Part shown: positions 41,698 through 56,300 of the stretch, one piece after another
Layout: each line of letters starts with the position of its first letter
Numbering within the stretch: the stretch's first letter is position 1
Assembly: GCF_015832195.1 (NCBI RefSeq)
Contig: NC_052027.1
Location: forward strand, 20,000,688-20,064,687
Length of the DNA: 64,000 nucleotides
Source: Motacilla alba alba
Lineage: Eukaryota; Chordata; Aves; Passeriformes; Motacillidae
Direction of reading: 5' to 3'
Notes under the pieces: model-generated
What the model saw: only the letters and a program-made list of their open reading frames with translations
Told to the model about the DNA's origin: nothing
Databases searched by the model: none
Position numbers and translations under genes: made by a program

Positions 41698-44600
41698 CCC
41701 AAGGTTGATGCGTTGATGTTTTGTGGCTGCAGCAGCTCCCTGGCAGCTCTGAAAACCCCAGCACCCAAAACAACTTGCAGAGAAACCTCTCTTGGCCTTG
41801 CAATTGTCGGGTGAACACTGCAACAACAGTGACTCCTTGTGAAATACCCTCCTGTTCATTCCTGCTGGTTGGCTGGATGTGCCTGGAGCCAGCCTCACCT
41901 CCCGGGCTCTTTGTCAGGCTGCAGCAGAGCTGGTTGCTGATATCAGTAGATAAAGAGATTCTCCTGTGTTTTCTTGCCAGAGCAGCCCCATGCTCCTGCC
42001 AGCATGGCTGCAGCACCTTGTGATCTGCAGCTCCAGGCACAAGGGGCTGATTGATGGTCACTGGGCAGCTCCTGTGTGCCCTGGGGCAGGAAGAGGTCAG
42101 CCAAGAGGATCCCATGGCTATGAGGGGAAAAACAGAAAGGAAATGAGAAAAAGAAATAAAACAGAAAGGCCAAATCCACTTTTGCCTGGTAAGTTCTGTC
42201 TTGGGGTCTCTAACACCACTTGGGGCTCCATGGAGTGTTGGCTGCATGAACTTCTAGCATTGTACCACAGAACTGAAGTTGAGCTCCTTGAAGACCTCCT
42301 CCTGAAGGCATTTTCTGAACTACTAACTCAAAAGAAAGTACAAAACTTTTTTTTTTTTTATCATCAAGATTTTTCTCTTACATCTTTCTCATTCCCTAGG
42401 TACAATATATCTGATGTAAAACTTGACAGGAATATGGAATATTGCCCAAAGGCAGTGGCTAGTGACAAAATACCATCCAGTGCCTTTTTTCCCCCAGAGA
42501 TTTGCAGGTTAGACTGATGCACATGTACACCAGTGTGCTCTTACAAACTGCTGTGCTGGTTTGGGCTTACATAGTGATGCTGGTTTTGCATTAAAGTTTT
42601 AACATGTTCTCAATGTAATTTTGCTCTATGTGGTATCATGTTGTTTCCAACTTGGATTGCTTCAATCATTTAATGAACGTACTGAAGAAATTCTGTTTAC
42701 AACTGTCTTGAAAAGTCTGAAGAGGTTTTTGCTTCTACTGGTGGACCCTGATAAAATATCACCTATGGGACACAAATTCTATTCCTAGGCCAATGTTCAA
42801 GTCAGTGACAAAATCAATAGGTGTTAAAAAAAGAGGTTATTCTGAGTCTGTGTCTCAGGAAAATCAAATAACATTTCATAAACAGACAGCATTTCTAATT
42901 ACAAGTTTATCCTGGGTCACTGCTTTTTAAAAGACCTTTTCTGGGATTGACAAACCAGGGAAAAGAGCAGCCAGCTGCCCAGAAAGGGCTGAGAGTTGGC
43001 TCTGCCAGTCTTTCCCCTTGGGCAGCCACATTTACTGGGTGCTTTACCGGGGGCTCAGGATTTTCAGTAATTAATTTTTTTTTTTTTCTGCTAGAGTTTT
43101 TGTATGTTAAAATAGGAATGTTTCTCCCAAATTTATTAAATTGCAATCAACACGTAAACGCAAGTTGCTGGGAGAAGGAAGGTTCTTCACACCGAGAGGA
43201 AGCGGAGGGGTGAATTTCAGACACGTGCTGTGGGTCTGCTGCAATCCTCAGTTATTTTCGGGTAGTGCCTGCCAGACCACCTTGCTGGCACGTTCATTTG
43301 ATGGTGACAACTGTTGGATGAGTTTCCCAAGCAACAAGGCAATGGCTGTGCTGCTTCCCTCTCTAACTAAAGACAAACTGGGTGCTTAAAGGATGACTGA
43401 AACAGAACAAATATTTAAAATTTGTAAATACGAGTGAGAAGAAATTAATTACATAAAGTATAAAGGCAAATGTTAATGACATTGAGGAAAAAGGAAGTGT
43501 GAGTTTTGTATTAGAAGCATTTTTACACATGGACATATCAGGCTGTGACAAAAACCAGTCAGAAGTTTCAACAGATGAAAGGCTGGATGAGTTGCTGTTA
43601 CAAGCCAACATTTGATATCTTGTATGGGAATTTGGAAGACAGACTAGGGATATACTATCAGCCCATTGTAGTGCTGGACTAAAAGGGCTCTTGATAGGTT
43701 TTGTTTCAAAGTGAATGAAAGTGGGAGGCAAACTGGCTTGCCAAGAGGAATAGTTAGCAATTAATGAAAAATAGCTTTGCTCTTTGTAGGCTTTACAGAT
43801 GCAAGGATGGGACAAACATTTCTTTGGCTGTGATTCAGGAGGTTCACGAGGGTCACACAATTCACACCACAAAGCTCTGGCCTGACCTGTGGAGAGCGAT
43901 CTGCTGGAGAGCCAGGGACCACAGGAAAGCCTTTGATCTCTGTGTGTGCCTGCCAGTTGGCCACTGCTGCGTCAGAAATGCCTCTGCTGTTAGCAGGGAA
44001 TGTGAGTGTGATAAAGGAGAATTTCTGAGCCTGCTGTATGCAGAGCTCCAGCTTCCTCCTGCCTCCAGAATGTTCTGTGGCTCCAAAACAGCTGGATGGT
44101 CACACTGCTCTGTACTCTTCCACACACCACATGGAGAAACACATAAAGCCAAGCTCCAAGACCCTCAGATGAGCTGGATTAAATCATTGGTGGCCACAGA
44201 ACATTTCCTCAGGCTGCATGAGGAGATTCTCATAATTTCTAGGTCTGCCTCAGCTGTCAGCAGTGACAGAGGTGTCTGTGTTGTCCCAGTACTGCCCACA
44301 GTGCGGTCCAGCTTGCAAGGACGGGCGCCGTGCAGTCAACCAGCAACAAGGAAAAGGTGGGAAGGTGAGTGTGCCTGGGATTTGCAGGGAGACATGAAGT
44401 CGAGTGCCCTGAGTGCCCAAAGCGCGTATAAAAGTGCTTGTTTTGACGAGCTGACCATGCAGAATTTCTCTGAGGAGCTGAGCACTGAGAAAGAAGAGCT
44501 GCAAAACTGAAGGCCAAGATGCTGCAGGTATAATGAGTTCCCAGCAGCCTCCTCAGGGCTGGAGCTGGGAGTAGGAACAGATCTAAGGGATGTGTTCCCT

Positions 44601-45039
44601 GCCTGCAGCCAGGGAGGGTGTGAGGAACGTGTGTGCTGCGGGAGGGGAATGAGTTGAGGGGCATGGAGGAGGAGAGGGATTGTTTTTGGGGAAAGGAGAG
44701 ACTGAATGAACTCTCCTGGGGTCTGGAAGGGGTCCCAGAACAGCCCTGCTCAGCTGGGAAAAGTCAGGGTGAGGAGCACAGGGCTCCGGTGGGATGGCAG
44801 GAGCAGCTGTGGGAACGGGATGATTTAACTGAATGCCACAGCTTGTTCTCTGCCTCACAACAGCCTCTCCTCTCCATTTTGCTCCAAGCAGCAGCCTGAT
44901 TGCTGAGATCTTGCAGATAGCTGGTTCCTTGGAAATAAGAACTTGACCTGACAGCCCTGGACTTTATTGAAGGCGTGAGTATTCTGGTCAAGTACAAGGT
45001 AGAGACACTTATGATGGATGAGTGAAAAAGTGTTGGGGT

Positions 45040-45066
45040 TTATTTATTTATTTACTTACTTACTTA
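45040..45066. repeat. (TTTA)n/(CTTA)n microsatellite
   Basis: tttatttatttatttac followed by ttacttactt repeats. Confidence 0.8.
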
Positions 45067-48000
45067 TGTGAGTTGTTCTCTGTTTGCTAAACTGTCTTAC
45101 GCTCCGAATTGGCCTTGTGACTCTTTGTGACTGGTTACACCGAAGGACAGGCACGAAGGCCACTATTGCCTCTTGTGAAACCCCACTGGTGTTCTTGCAC
45201 AGCAGCAGCATGAGCCATGAAGGAAGGCCCCAGCATTTTTGAAATCCAGTCCCAAGCTGACATGGTGCTGAAATGTCTTTCCATTGCACAACAGCATGGT
45301 GAGCTGCTCTGGGATAGAGGTGGTGCAATTTTCTCTGTAGCTCTCCAGGAGCTGGATAAACCACATTTATTTTTCACACCACATAAGGATTTATGGGAAA
45401 TTTTGACGTGGTCGTGTCTGCCTGTCAAGGGTACAATAGCAGCTTCAGCATTTTTTGGCACAGTTCTTTAAAATCCAACTGTTTACTGACTTGTCATCTC
45501 TGTCTTACAGTAGAAAAAGGGTAAGTTTGTTTTGCACTTCAGGGATCTCCTCAGATAATCACATCTCCTTAGTTATGAATAAAATGAGTTGTGATTTTTA
45601 CATGTATATATTCAAACTGCAGCTACCAGCCTGTCCTTCATGTTCCAGGAGCAATGCCTCCAGCTCATACATTGATTTAATATTTTTATGGGTTTTTATA
45701 GCAGTTTTCTTTCCATAACAGGTACAGAAATCTGAGCATACATTCCTGTGTTCTGTATATTGAATTATAAACAGGGACTCATTTCTCTGGGCATTAAATC
45801 CAGTTTACGAAACAATGTTCATACTGCTGCCAGGATTGCCAAGCAAAATATTTGCATATTTACTGCTCTGACAGCCTGGCAGTTGGAGTAGGGTGGATGG
45901 AAGCAGAGCCACAGCATTTACCTTTGTTAAGCAGCAAGTGCTTGAAAGAGGATTTTATACATTAAAAGCCTAGAAAGGGTTGAGAAGAGAGGGCTGAGGT
46001 TCAGGGTGATAAATGTCTGAGAGACTCACTATAGGAACTTGGGTAGAATTAGAGAAAAACCAAAAATTCAGATCAGCCTCCGAGACAAAATCCTTGGGGA
46101 GTGGTGCAAAGGCTGGAAAGTGAGACTGGGGCTAAAGCAGGGAAATAAGAGAACCAAACAAAGCCTTTGGTTTTGCTCTGTCAAAGCTTTTGCCTTTTAT
46201 CCAGTCAGTCTAAATAACTGTGGATAACCTAACAGTGATGCTTCAATTCTAATCATCACCTGAATATTCATGTGAAATAGTTTCTGGTTTTCATTGCTGA
46301 AATGTATTAAATTTATTAAATGTATTAAAAATATTTAAGTTTATTTAAAGCCCTGCCTAGTTTCTTAAGGTGCCCATTGATGAAGGTACAATTCCAGTCC
46401 ATGGTGGTCGTCCTGCATTTTCCCTGTCCTCTCCTCCCTCCCAACAATTCATCCCCAAGAGCTTCAGGAGACAGAGCTTGGGATGGTTTTAATTAGGCAG
46501 AAAGGCTTAAGGAAGGTTTTCCTACAGATCTTTACAGCTATGGGATGTCCAGGAAATAATCCAGCTTGGCTTTCAGATCCCAGGTTTGAGTCTGTCGTCC
46601 TAGCAATAAATGAAAAGGAAAACATCCCCCTGTGAACTGAGCATAAATTATCATTTCCTATGGATTCCCAGGGCGTTATGAAAACCCACCAGACCAGCTT
46701 CCCAGTGTCCACCTGGAACTGCACTGGGAAAAAAGCAGTCACTGTCAGGAGTTTGGAGCTGAACCAAAGGCTCTGTGCACAGTGGGCCCTGTGGGATCAG
46801 GTGCTGTGCAGTTCCAGCTTTGTGTCTTCCACCAACATGGCTGGGCAGTGCCAGGGTAAGTATAACATGAAAGTCTTCTTAGAAAATCACAAATACTTTT
46901 GAAAAGGCCCAAATTTACCCATTATTTTGAAAATACCAATACAAATTCATGTGTGTGTCCTCAGCACAGAATGTCAGTAAATACTGACCCCACACTAATG
47001 ATTGTGGAGAGAAAGGGAAATGCAGACAAGTGTTCAGTCACTGTCAAGTAATGGCTCTTTTATTCTGGTTAATTCAGCAAGAAAGCACAGCAGACCCTGT
47101 ACCTGCTGCCATCCTCCAGCTGTGTGGAAGCTGACTGCACTGTGACACAACCACATGAACACCTTGGGGGGGTACCCAGCTGACAGACACTGTGAGTGAG
47201 GCAGACTGGTGAGTGTCATCTTACCAAAAACCAGCAGGAGCAAGACAAAACATGCAATTCGTTAAGTAACCCCCTATGATCTTCTGAGTTCCAAAACCTC
47301 TAAGTCCGAGGAATTGCGATCAGAAGGAGGGTTTGAGTTAGAGGGAATCCTGTGGTTTGACAGAGCAGAAGGAGGCTGGGCCAGAGGTCCCCAGGCAGAG
47401 CTGTACTGCACAGGCAGTGCCTGGAGGTGCTGCTGCAGAGACAGTGTCAATGTGCCTGTGGACAGCTCTCTGGGAAAAGTTTTGTTGCAAATTCTAAACC
47501 AACACAAATAACTTGTGTGAGTGAGTTTCAGGAGCCATGCAGCCTCCCGTGAGTGGGTGTGTGTGTCAGAGATGCCTGGTGAGGATCCTCTCTGTCACAC
47601 TCCAGGTGAGTCTGCAGGGACCAGGACAGCCTCAGCTACTCCATTCACAGCCACTGCATCCTCAGATGGGCACCAGGCACCTCCAGTATTCTGTGGGTAC
47701 CCATGAAATTAGGTGTTTGGAAAAAACTTGATAATATGAGAGTATACTGGAACATTTGTTGGATAAGGCCGCTGCATTACTCATGTGTCATTAATTCTCC
47801 AAATATTAAGGGAACATTTCCTAATACTGGGCCGTAGTCCGTTAAAGAGATACAGAACAGCTTGCTCAGGTTGAACTGTGATGTCAGACTACTGCTTGGC
47901 CAGGCAGCTCCGGGGCAGGAGGGGAGGGAGGACCCCGGGTGGGGCTGCTGGAGTGGGGGAGCCTGGCTGTGCACACACATTTCACACTGCAGGCTGCACA

Positions 48001-49407
48001 CATGCATGTTTTACCAGCCCCCACCTGCAACATCTCATTGTTGGTGCTCACATTGCCTCACTTGCAGGCAGGACCCTCTGGTGTCACAGCAGACCAATTT
48101 AATGCTCTTTTTGGCATTCCATCTGTAACTAAAACCACCTTGCCTGAGTTTGCAGAGAACGGGCCCATAGCACTGATGGCATTGCCACTGCAGAGTCACT
48201 ACCTCTGGTTTTTAGTTCCTGCCATTCTGGTGAGATTCTCCTCTTTTCCGGGCTTAGAGCGGCCCTGGCACTTTCACTGCATTTCTTACTGCCATGCCAG
48301 AAGCACAAACAGAATGTCAAGTGAGCCTCATTTCCTCTCTTCTCTATGTTGGTCCATAATGATGCTACCCAATGCTTTACTGCTCATGTCCCAGCTCCTG
48401 TGGAACTGACAGCTGTGCACAACACTTCAGAACTGAGAGAAGTTGGGGCCGTTTCAGCAACCAACTGCTTTATTAGGTTATTTTCTGGATGGGTGAAACT
48501 CTCCCCTGCGTTTTAAAGTCATCTGTTAAGATGGAGTGTGGAATTGGTAAATGACAGAAGAAGGGACCCCAGGGAGAGGCTGCTCTGAGCTCAGCATGCA
48601 TTCCTACTGCCAGAAATGTGTCATATTTCATGGCTTTCTCCAGTTTTTAGATGCTTTGTTGGTAGATACCTATTTAATTACAGCCCTAGATGGACACAGA
48701 AAGCAACAAAAATGGCAAGGGTTATGCATGCAGTGAGGGGAAATCAGCTAAAGGTGACTTGCTGTGGCCCGGAGGCTGGAGGTGTGCAGCATATGTGACC
48801 TGCCATGAGCTGCCTGTCTGCCCACGGGGCCCCTGGGAAAAGTGGAGTGCTTCTGCCTTTGGGATCCACCTAGGATGGAAGCAGTGATGTGTGCAAACCC
48901 AGCCATCCCCCTGAGGAAACGCTCAGAACTCTGCTGTGCCTCTCTCAGCTAAGTGGAAATGAGTCTCTGAGCATTCCCCAGTTCCCACGGGACTGCAGAC
49001 TCCTGTGAGCTGGAGCACCCTGAGCTGGTGGAGCCTCTCGTGTGGGAGATGCAGAAGCAGGAGGCAACAGGGAGTAGGACAGGTTGGATAAGCCATGTAA
49101 TCCCTGGGCCCCAGGGACATTCCAGCAGAGTGAATTTTGCTGTAAAAACTTATCAACTTCCTTTGCCTTTGCATATAGAAGACTTCAGTTCAGAGGGTCT
49201 GTTTTTTTCTTATTTTTTAAAATATATTTTAGTGGAGTTACTTATTTTAGATATCCCTGCTGGCTATATGAAGGAATCTGAAAGGAAAGTATCTCTGCTT
49301 TTGGGAGCTGCTGGTTCTTTGTCACAGCACCAATTTCTTGACACACAATCAGTTTTCTATTTAATCCTTCTCATGTGTTATTTCTCTTTATGCTGCAAAG
49401 TTGGGTG

Positions 49408-49500
49408 TTTGTTTTTTATTTTTTATTTTTTTTGGTTTGTTGGGTTTTTTTGTTTGTGGGTTTTTTGTTTTTTTTTTTTTTTTGTTTGTTTTTTTTTTAT
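49408..49500. repeat. T-rich low-complexity tract
   Basis: Long T runs interrupted by single or triple G. Confidence 0.8.
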
Positions 49501-50179
49501 GGAAATGATGCTCTTGTGTATCATGTACAAAGCAGACTTTAAATGAGAAGATAATTTTGGCAGCTTACCAGATGGAATGTGGGAGGCACAATGAGGGCAG
49601 GTGAAAAGCTAGAAAGTCCCAGTGGCAGGGGGTTTGTGGAGCTTTTAAACCAACTCTCCATCACTACAACCTGCTGCACAGTTAAAGCTCCTCAGCAGCA
49701 ATGGAACTACGGAAAGATAAGGTGAGAGACTCCAGCGTGAAATCTGGAGGTGGAGGGGAAGGCTGTTCAGCACCACTTGATGAGCCAGGAAATTCAGTTG
49801 CTGCAGTTTTCAACAATTTTCTCATCTCTGGCATGTCAAGCGGGTGTTAATACTTCCATGGTGTTACCACCACAGGGATTTGCTGTGAAGAAGTAGTCTG
49901 TGACAGCAGCCCCAGCCGGGTGTCAGCAGCAGAGGGCCAGGTGGTGCAGGGTGGTGCTGGAGGGGTCCTGCCTCCAGATCTGTCATCGCCCAGGCTGCAG
50001 GACAGGTGAGAGGAGAAGTACAAATAGCCATGGAAGTAGTAAAGTAAACAATTTATATGGAAGGTCAAAGCTGCTTTATTGTTTTTATCAGTTGGATTAG
50101 GGTGAAGAATGAGACATGCTGGGAGTGTTCCTGCAAATGTTGCACAGGTCTGGGGCTGTGAACAGCACACAGCACCTAG

Positions 50180-50330
50180 GCCACCGAGCCTGCCAGAGTT
50201 CAAGGGGGGTTTGGACAATGCTCTCAGGCTTGTGGCGGGAATCTTGGGGGTCCTGTCCAGGACCAGGAGATGGACTTGACATTCTTTGTGTGTTCCTTCC
50301 CGCTCAGGACACTTTATGACTCTCTGACTT
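50180..50330 (+). mobile_element. CR1 LINE fragment
   Basis: ccgagcctgccagagttcaa ... ttcccgctcaggacactttatg matches a CR1 3' region of a second subfamily. Confidence 0.65.
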
Positions 50331-52209
50331 GGTAAGTGGTGAATTACCCATGTATTTCCCGGGTTTGTGGGCTCAGCTTGGAGCGTTAAATGGCTGCGGC
50401 AGAACTTCCTTAGCACAGACAGCTGCTGTGTTTCCTCAGTAGCTTTTCCAAGCAGCACTTCTTCCTTTCCCACCTTCTCTCTGTGGGCTCTGAGGCTGTT
50501 GAACATATCTAAGCACAGTTTTTTAATGTGCCCCATGAGGTGGCTTAGTCATTTAATGATTTTATGTATCTATAGCTCTTTTCCTTCAGGGAAGAGGTAA
50601 AATATCTGCTATTCTGTCACTATCAGAGCCATGATCCTGTGGAACTCACCGAGGGGATCAGGGAACCTGTAGAGACATCAATGGAAAACTGTCATGGAGC
50701 TTAAACCAAAGCTGGAGGTGTCCATGGGACCTGCAGAGTAACTGCTCTGGGCGCTGCCCTGGGTTCCAGGGAAGCACCTGTGACTGGCCCGGGACAGTGA
50801 GCAGCACACATGGTGCCTGTGTTAAGCTGGGGACTCCCAGCACCTGTGGAGGCTGCTCCTCCCTCTCCTCTCGGCTCTGCCCCGTTGCAGGATGTGACCT
50901 CATCCAGCAGGAGGGATGTTTGTTTCTGGGAGCCTCATTGAACCTGAGACAACCCACCCAGAACATGAAAACCAGGAGGCTGCAAGTCCTGAGCTACCTT
51001 CAGGAAACACTTCAGCTGTCCCCAATGCCTTCCCTCTCCAAAGCCTCTGTTTGGCACAAAAGTGCCACTTCTGGCCTGAAAGGAGCAAAATGAATATGAC
51101 CATCCCCTGAAATCTCCCTGGCATCAGTGACCTGCTAATCAGATTAGCTATGATGAGGATAATTGTGAATATCAACACAATTTACCTAGGAGCCCCAGTC
51201 CTGCAGATAAGAAGTGCCAGCAAGGATGAAGGATAAATAAGCGTGTCATTAGGCTAATGAGACTCATGTGCTTGTGCAGTCAAAGAAGAGTGAACTAAAT
51301 GCACACAAGAGCCAAAAAGCAGATGAATGAACCACGACAGATATCCTGAAATCATGTTTAAAATGCAAATATTGATATTTCTCAGGCTTTTCTCCTGTGT
51401 GTAAGTCACATCTAAGGCATCTGGTAGAAGAGAATATATTTTGCCCTTGAGCTCAGACACAAACGAAGCAAACCCAACTGGAGAGAACTCCTAGAGGCTG
51501 CTGTGATTTCTGGAGACCACAGACAGCTGGGAGTCACAAACCAGACTCGCCATCACGATGGATGCTGAGCCTGAAAGTCATTTATGTGCAAATCTGCACA
51601 AATTAATCTGAGAGGTTTTCTCCTAAAAATGCAAACTACATCTTTTTCTTCTGGGATCAAACTGCAAATGTTGGGTTTGGGGAATCCAGAAATAATTGCA
51701 GTCAGAAAGCACTTCAGTACCAGAGAAATTATCCTCTTTCTTCTGTTTCCATATTACTTGTACAGAAGAGAACAAAAGAAAAGAGAAACGAATCACCAGC
51801 ATTAATGAGCTTGCTATTATTTTTCAGTAAAGGCGTAACTCAGGGAGAAACTTCACTCATTTGGGAAAGGTTTGGGCTACTGGTTGCAATGCACTTGCTC
51901 TCTACTGCTGTTGGAACTGACATTTATTGCTTTGCAGGTCTGCAAGATCAGCCCACCTTTCTCCACCAGTGACATAACTGATTGGGCAAATAATGTCTTA
52001 TACATAGTGCTGGCAGAGGGCTACGAGCTTCAGGCTTCCCACCTGGGAAAATGTGCCAAAATCCCTCTCCTTGCCTTAGAATGTGCCACTTTGAGTGAAG
52101 GGAGCTCCCAGGTGAGGTTGTGTGGAGCAGGCACTCTAACTGTGAGAGGCTGTCATTACACCAGGCATGGCTGTGAAAGCACAGGCTCATGGGTGCTGTT
52201 GCTTGTGAT
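50331..52209. other. no gene recognised
   Basis: One exon-like open segment at 51938-52111 is discussed among the findings. Nothing else supported. Confidence 0.35.
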
Positions 52210-52290
52210 TAAGAATTGAATTGTGAATTTTGGGTCAATAGGCTTTAAGGTCTCTTTCAACCCTAAACATTCTGTGATTCTGTAATTCTA
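52210..52290 (+). mobile_element. short CR1 3' remnant
   Basis: ctttaaggtctctttcaacc followed by attctgtgattctgtaattc. Confidence 0.6.
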
Positions 52291-53145
52291 CAATATACCA
52301 CATGCCTGGGTTATGGGAGCAAGCTGAGGGTGCTAAATAATGTTTGGCTCCAGGGCAGTCAGATGTGGTTTTTTTATCTGCTTTTCTTCTCATTTATAGG
52401 TATTTTTGCCTTTTTTTTGATATTCTTATTTTTCTGACCACACTTTCAGGGAACAGAAAAAAAAAGACACCCTTTTCCTTGGCTTCCCTTTGGACTTTCT
52501 TCCTGAAGGGCACAAAGCTGTGAGTGCTCATCAGATTGAGTGCAACTGCCAGTGCCCTCTGAGCTGGAGGGCTGTGCTGGGCAGCAGGTACAGGCTCTGC
52601 ACCCAGCACCCACAGCAGCAAGAGATGGAAATGTATGGAAAAGACATTTGTGGGTTTCAACTGAGCAGAGAATTTCAAAAAAACACAGTTTCAGGCCGGT
52701 AGCCTCCTGTTTATAGGCTTCCTGCATGTTGAAGTGGGTTTAAAACTATGAAATGATAGTAACTGAACCCAAAATGGAGAAATTGAGTGTAGAAAGAGCT
52801 ATGCTGGTTAGCACCAGCTAGGGACTTGGCTCCCAGCTCCTCTGTATGATCTGATTATACAAGTTGTTGTTGTGGTTTGTGTTTGTTTTGTTTCTATCGC
52901 TGCTGTTCTGGGATTTCACCACATTGCAACATCTCCAGCTTGATGCCTGCTGCAAAGGGCTCCTTGTGGTCCACAGCGCTCCTCTAATCACTGAAATATG
53001 ACCCAGCACGTGGGCTTAGGGAGGGTGCTCCAAGTGTGATGTAAGTGTTGCTTATCAGACCCTTCTCCAGCCAAGTGTGGCACTATCCTGTGCTGGCATT
53101 GGCTGCCAGGCCATTACAAACCACTGAGGACAATCTCCTTCCCTT
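52291..53145. other. no gene recognised
   Basis: No supported feature. Confidence 0.35.
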
Positions 53146-53320
53146 ATATCATATATATCATATATATACTATATCATATATCATATAATATATCATATCA
53201 TATATCATATCATTAATATAATGTAATATAATGTAATGTAATACAATGTAATATAATGTAATATAATATAATGTAATATAATGTAATATCATTTATATAA
53301 TATAATAATCATATCAGATC
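53146..53320. repeat. AT-rich complex microsatellite
   Basis: Mixed (ATATC)n and (TAATA/TAATG)n units over about 170 bp, with almost no stable single period. Confidence 0.8.
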
Positions 53321-56300
53321 ATGGTAAATGCATTAATAGATCACAACAGTTGCTCATATCTCGCTTAGCAGGTGAAAGGAAATCCCCCTCCTCCAGATCA
53401 AGAGAATTAAGACCGGAGTGTCATTCCTGCTTCATGAGCACTACAGCAAAGGCTTTTTTTATGGTTCAGGATAGAGGAGAATAGTTGCATTTTCCTGTTT
53501 CTTCTCACGCACCCAAAAGTTTCAGTTTGGGAGCTGATATTAGTCAGCCTCATGAAGTGCACCATATGTTTTAGTCTTTTTTAATTATTGTAGCCTTTAC
53601 AGCCTCAGCTAAATGTCATAGTTAGTGCTTTGTTTTATAATTAAATCTCTCCTTTGGGGAGATCCTAAGATCTTTTTCTCTCATCATCTGTGAAGTGTAA
53701 AGGAGAACCACAAATTTACATTACTCTAGGCAAACCACAGTTCTGTTTGGAAAATAGGCTTCAAACTATTATTACATCAATATGCTTTTTATTAAATGCT
53801 GTGTTGATGCCACATAACAAGAACGTAGGTAATAAAGGATATTTTCACTCTTTCTTCATTGCCTTCCATAAGGCAAAGTGTTGGTTTTTTATTTGAAGAT
53901 AAAGGTCTACACAGAATTTTTAAAAAGCCAGTATCAGCTCAGGTCTCCACACGTTCCAAAGATCTCAGTGCTAAAAGGATGAATTTACATCTTGAGCAGA
54001 CTGTTGGTTATTGCTGAAGGACTTGAATCTATTCACAGCTCTCTCCCACTCTCTGCACACTCTTTCTGCAGAGACCTTTTTTTTGCCCACAGATAAGCCT
54101 CATTAAAATAAAAAATAAAAAAAAATCTTAACTAACAGCAAGGTAGCTGTTAAATGTAGCCCTTCTAAGCTGGAACATTTACTGCAAAGCAGTTCCTGGA
54201 TGCAGGGGTGGGAATGTGAGTGTCCTTGGCTCCAGAGGATCCCTCAGCTGCTCCCAAGCTCTGGTTTAACATCTGAGCTCCCTTCTACTAAAGAAGGGAT
54301 TTCCCCACACCTTGAGGGCATCCCCTCAGGGGGGATGTAGGGTGCTGGCCCTGGAATGGCTTTGTCTGGGACTGTGAGGAGCTGTGGCCACTCTCATCAC
54401 AAATGTCACCATGCTTTCTGCTTGTGGCAGTAATTCCTAACTACACTTTGTGCTACTCTGTGTAGATAACGTTAAAGAGGGAAATATCCGTTATCTTTTC
54501 CAGTTTCTCTGTGAGTGGTGCTGATTTGCTACAGAAGCATTAGCATTGAAGTTTGGGGGAAAATCAGTTTAATTTGTTGCTGATTAAAATAGAGATGGTC
54601 AGAAACAAAAACATAAAACACCTTCTGCCCCCTCCTCTCTCCTACGTGTCAGTGGGCTGCTTCTGACACTTCTTCACAGCCCCGTGGCATTTTAACCTTT
54701 CTCTGCTCCCTCAGCCTTGGGAACAGGGAAAAGGGATCATTTTTGTGTGTGGAAACCACAAGAAATGGAAACTTCCACGCTGTTCTGAAGGTGTTTCCAA
54801 AGAAAAAAGCAAGAAAGCAGCGTGGCTGGAAGAGTCTGTGCTGATGAGCAGCTACCCCAGGGCTGTTCAGATCTCACCTTAAGGACAATGAACAAACACA
54901 GATTTCTCCATGACCCTTTATTTTTCCCAGAGATGTTCACGGCTTACACTGGAGTCCCATGCGCAGGGATCTGCCCACTGGCTGAAAACCTCTCCAGAGC
55001 AGCACTGCCCCAGAAACTAGAACGTGCTGGGGAAGCAGACTGGGCTATTATGGGTCAATCCCTCACTGCAGGTTTTTTTTCCTATTTATTTATTTCTTCT
55101 TTCTGATGGTTATAACACTAATGGGCTACATTTTTCATTCTCTCTGGCATTTCTAATGAGAAACAGGGATATAGGAATATCCCTAAACAGTTTACATGTG
55201 TGCTCTGAATCTCAAAGTGAACACCCAGCCAAATTTTAGGAGGGAGACTGGAGACAGCTGTGAAAGGGGTGTTGCTGCTGTCTGATTTATAGGGTCAGCT
55301 ATTCCCTTCAGTAGGAATGGGAGCTATGTCCAAGGCAATCATGGGCTGGCCTTTGAGCATGAGCTAACCGGGGCTGCACGGCATTCCAGCCCTGTTATAT
55401 TCCTGCACAGCAGCATCCATAAATTCAGCAAGGAAGTATGTGCCGTATACGGATGCCTCTTGCATGGATCCAGCCCCAGTGCTGCAGTTACAGCTATGGG
55501 GGAAAAACAGAAAATGAAACATCACAGTTGGGTTTTCCAGAGCAGGTAACATTAGGAGTCATTTTAAACTTTGAACGGAGATGATTTTGTGTGAACTGGG
55601 TATATTTGTGCAGGATGAGATGTCCAAATAGTCCCTGTGGGGCTTGTGAGCTGGTTTTGTTCAGAACTTGGCTGTCTGTGCATCTGTGCTGCCCAACAAC
55701 AGGGATGTTTGCCTCATGAGATGATAACTTTCACATGTTGTTAGAGAATCATCACAGCACAAGTCAGAACTAACCATCTCACATGGCCTTCAGCTTCCCA
55801 AGATTTAATCATCAGGTTTCCAGGCTGGTCCAAGTTTTTATTAGCTCCACACCTTATCCAATTTGCAAAGCCTCTAATGTGAGGCCTTCCTTCTGGATGG
55901 AAGAGGGAGCTGGTCTGCCAGCACTTGGTGACTGTCACCCCTTTTCCAACAGCACTCAAAACATGGCTTTGCTTTTTGCTTTGGATCATTTGCATTTTCA
56001 AAGAAGTGAGGCAATAGCGGTGACAATAACTGCATATTCAATAACGCCACTTTAGTTTCTATCCCAATTGCTTTATTTTAACAGAAAACGGGTTTTCTAT
56101 GGCAGAGGAGCTGCGAGCCTGAGGCTGGGATGGCAGGCAGCATCAAAGAGCAGCTTGTGCACGGGATAGCTTCATGACATCTGGGGAAGCAGCCATTCTG
56201 GTAGTTTATTTGTGTAGTAGGTATTTATTACCATTGCAGGATGTTGCTGGCCTCAGACCCTGCATTCTTGGCCTCAGTGCAAACATTTTTATTTAAGCCA

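Larger units (their letters stand above)
41698..50179. other. long stretch without a supported gene
   Basis: Open frames up to about 250 codons occur (for example 43764-44510, plus) but have no domain, start context or splice support. A (TTTA)n/(CTTA)n microsatellite lies at 45040-45066 and a T/G-rich tract at 49408-49500. Probably intergenic or a large intron. Confidence 0.35.

Noticed and set aside
43764..44510. 248-codon plus-strand frame
   Set aside because: No recognisable domain, poor start context, no coding periodicity visible, overlapped by long frames on the other strand.
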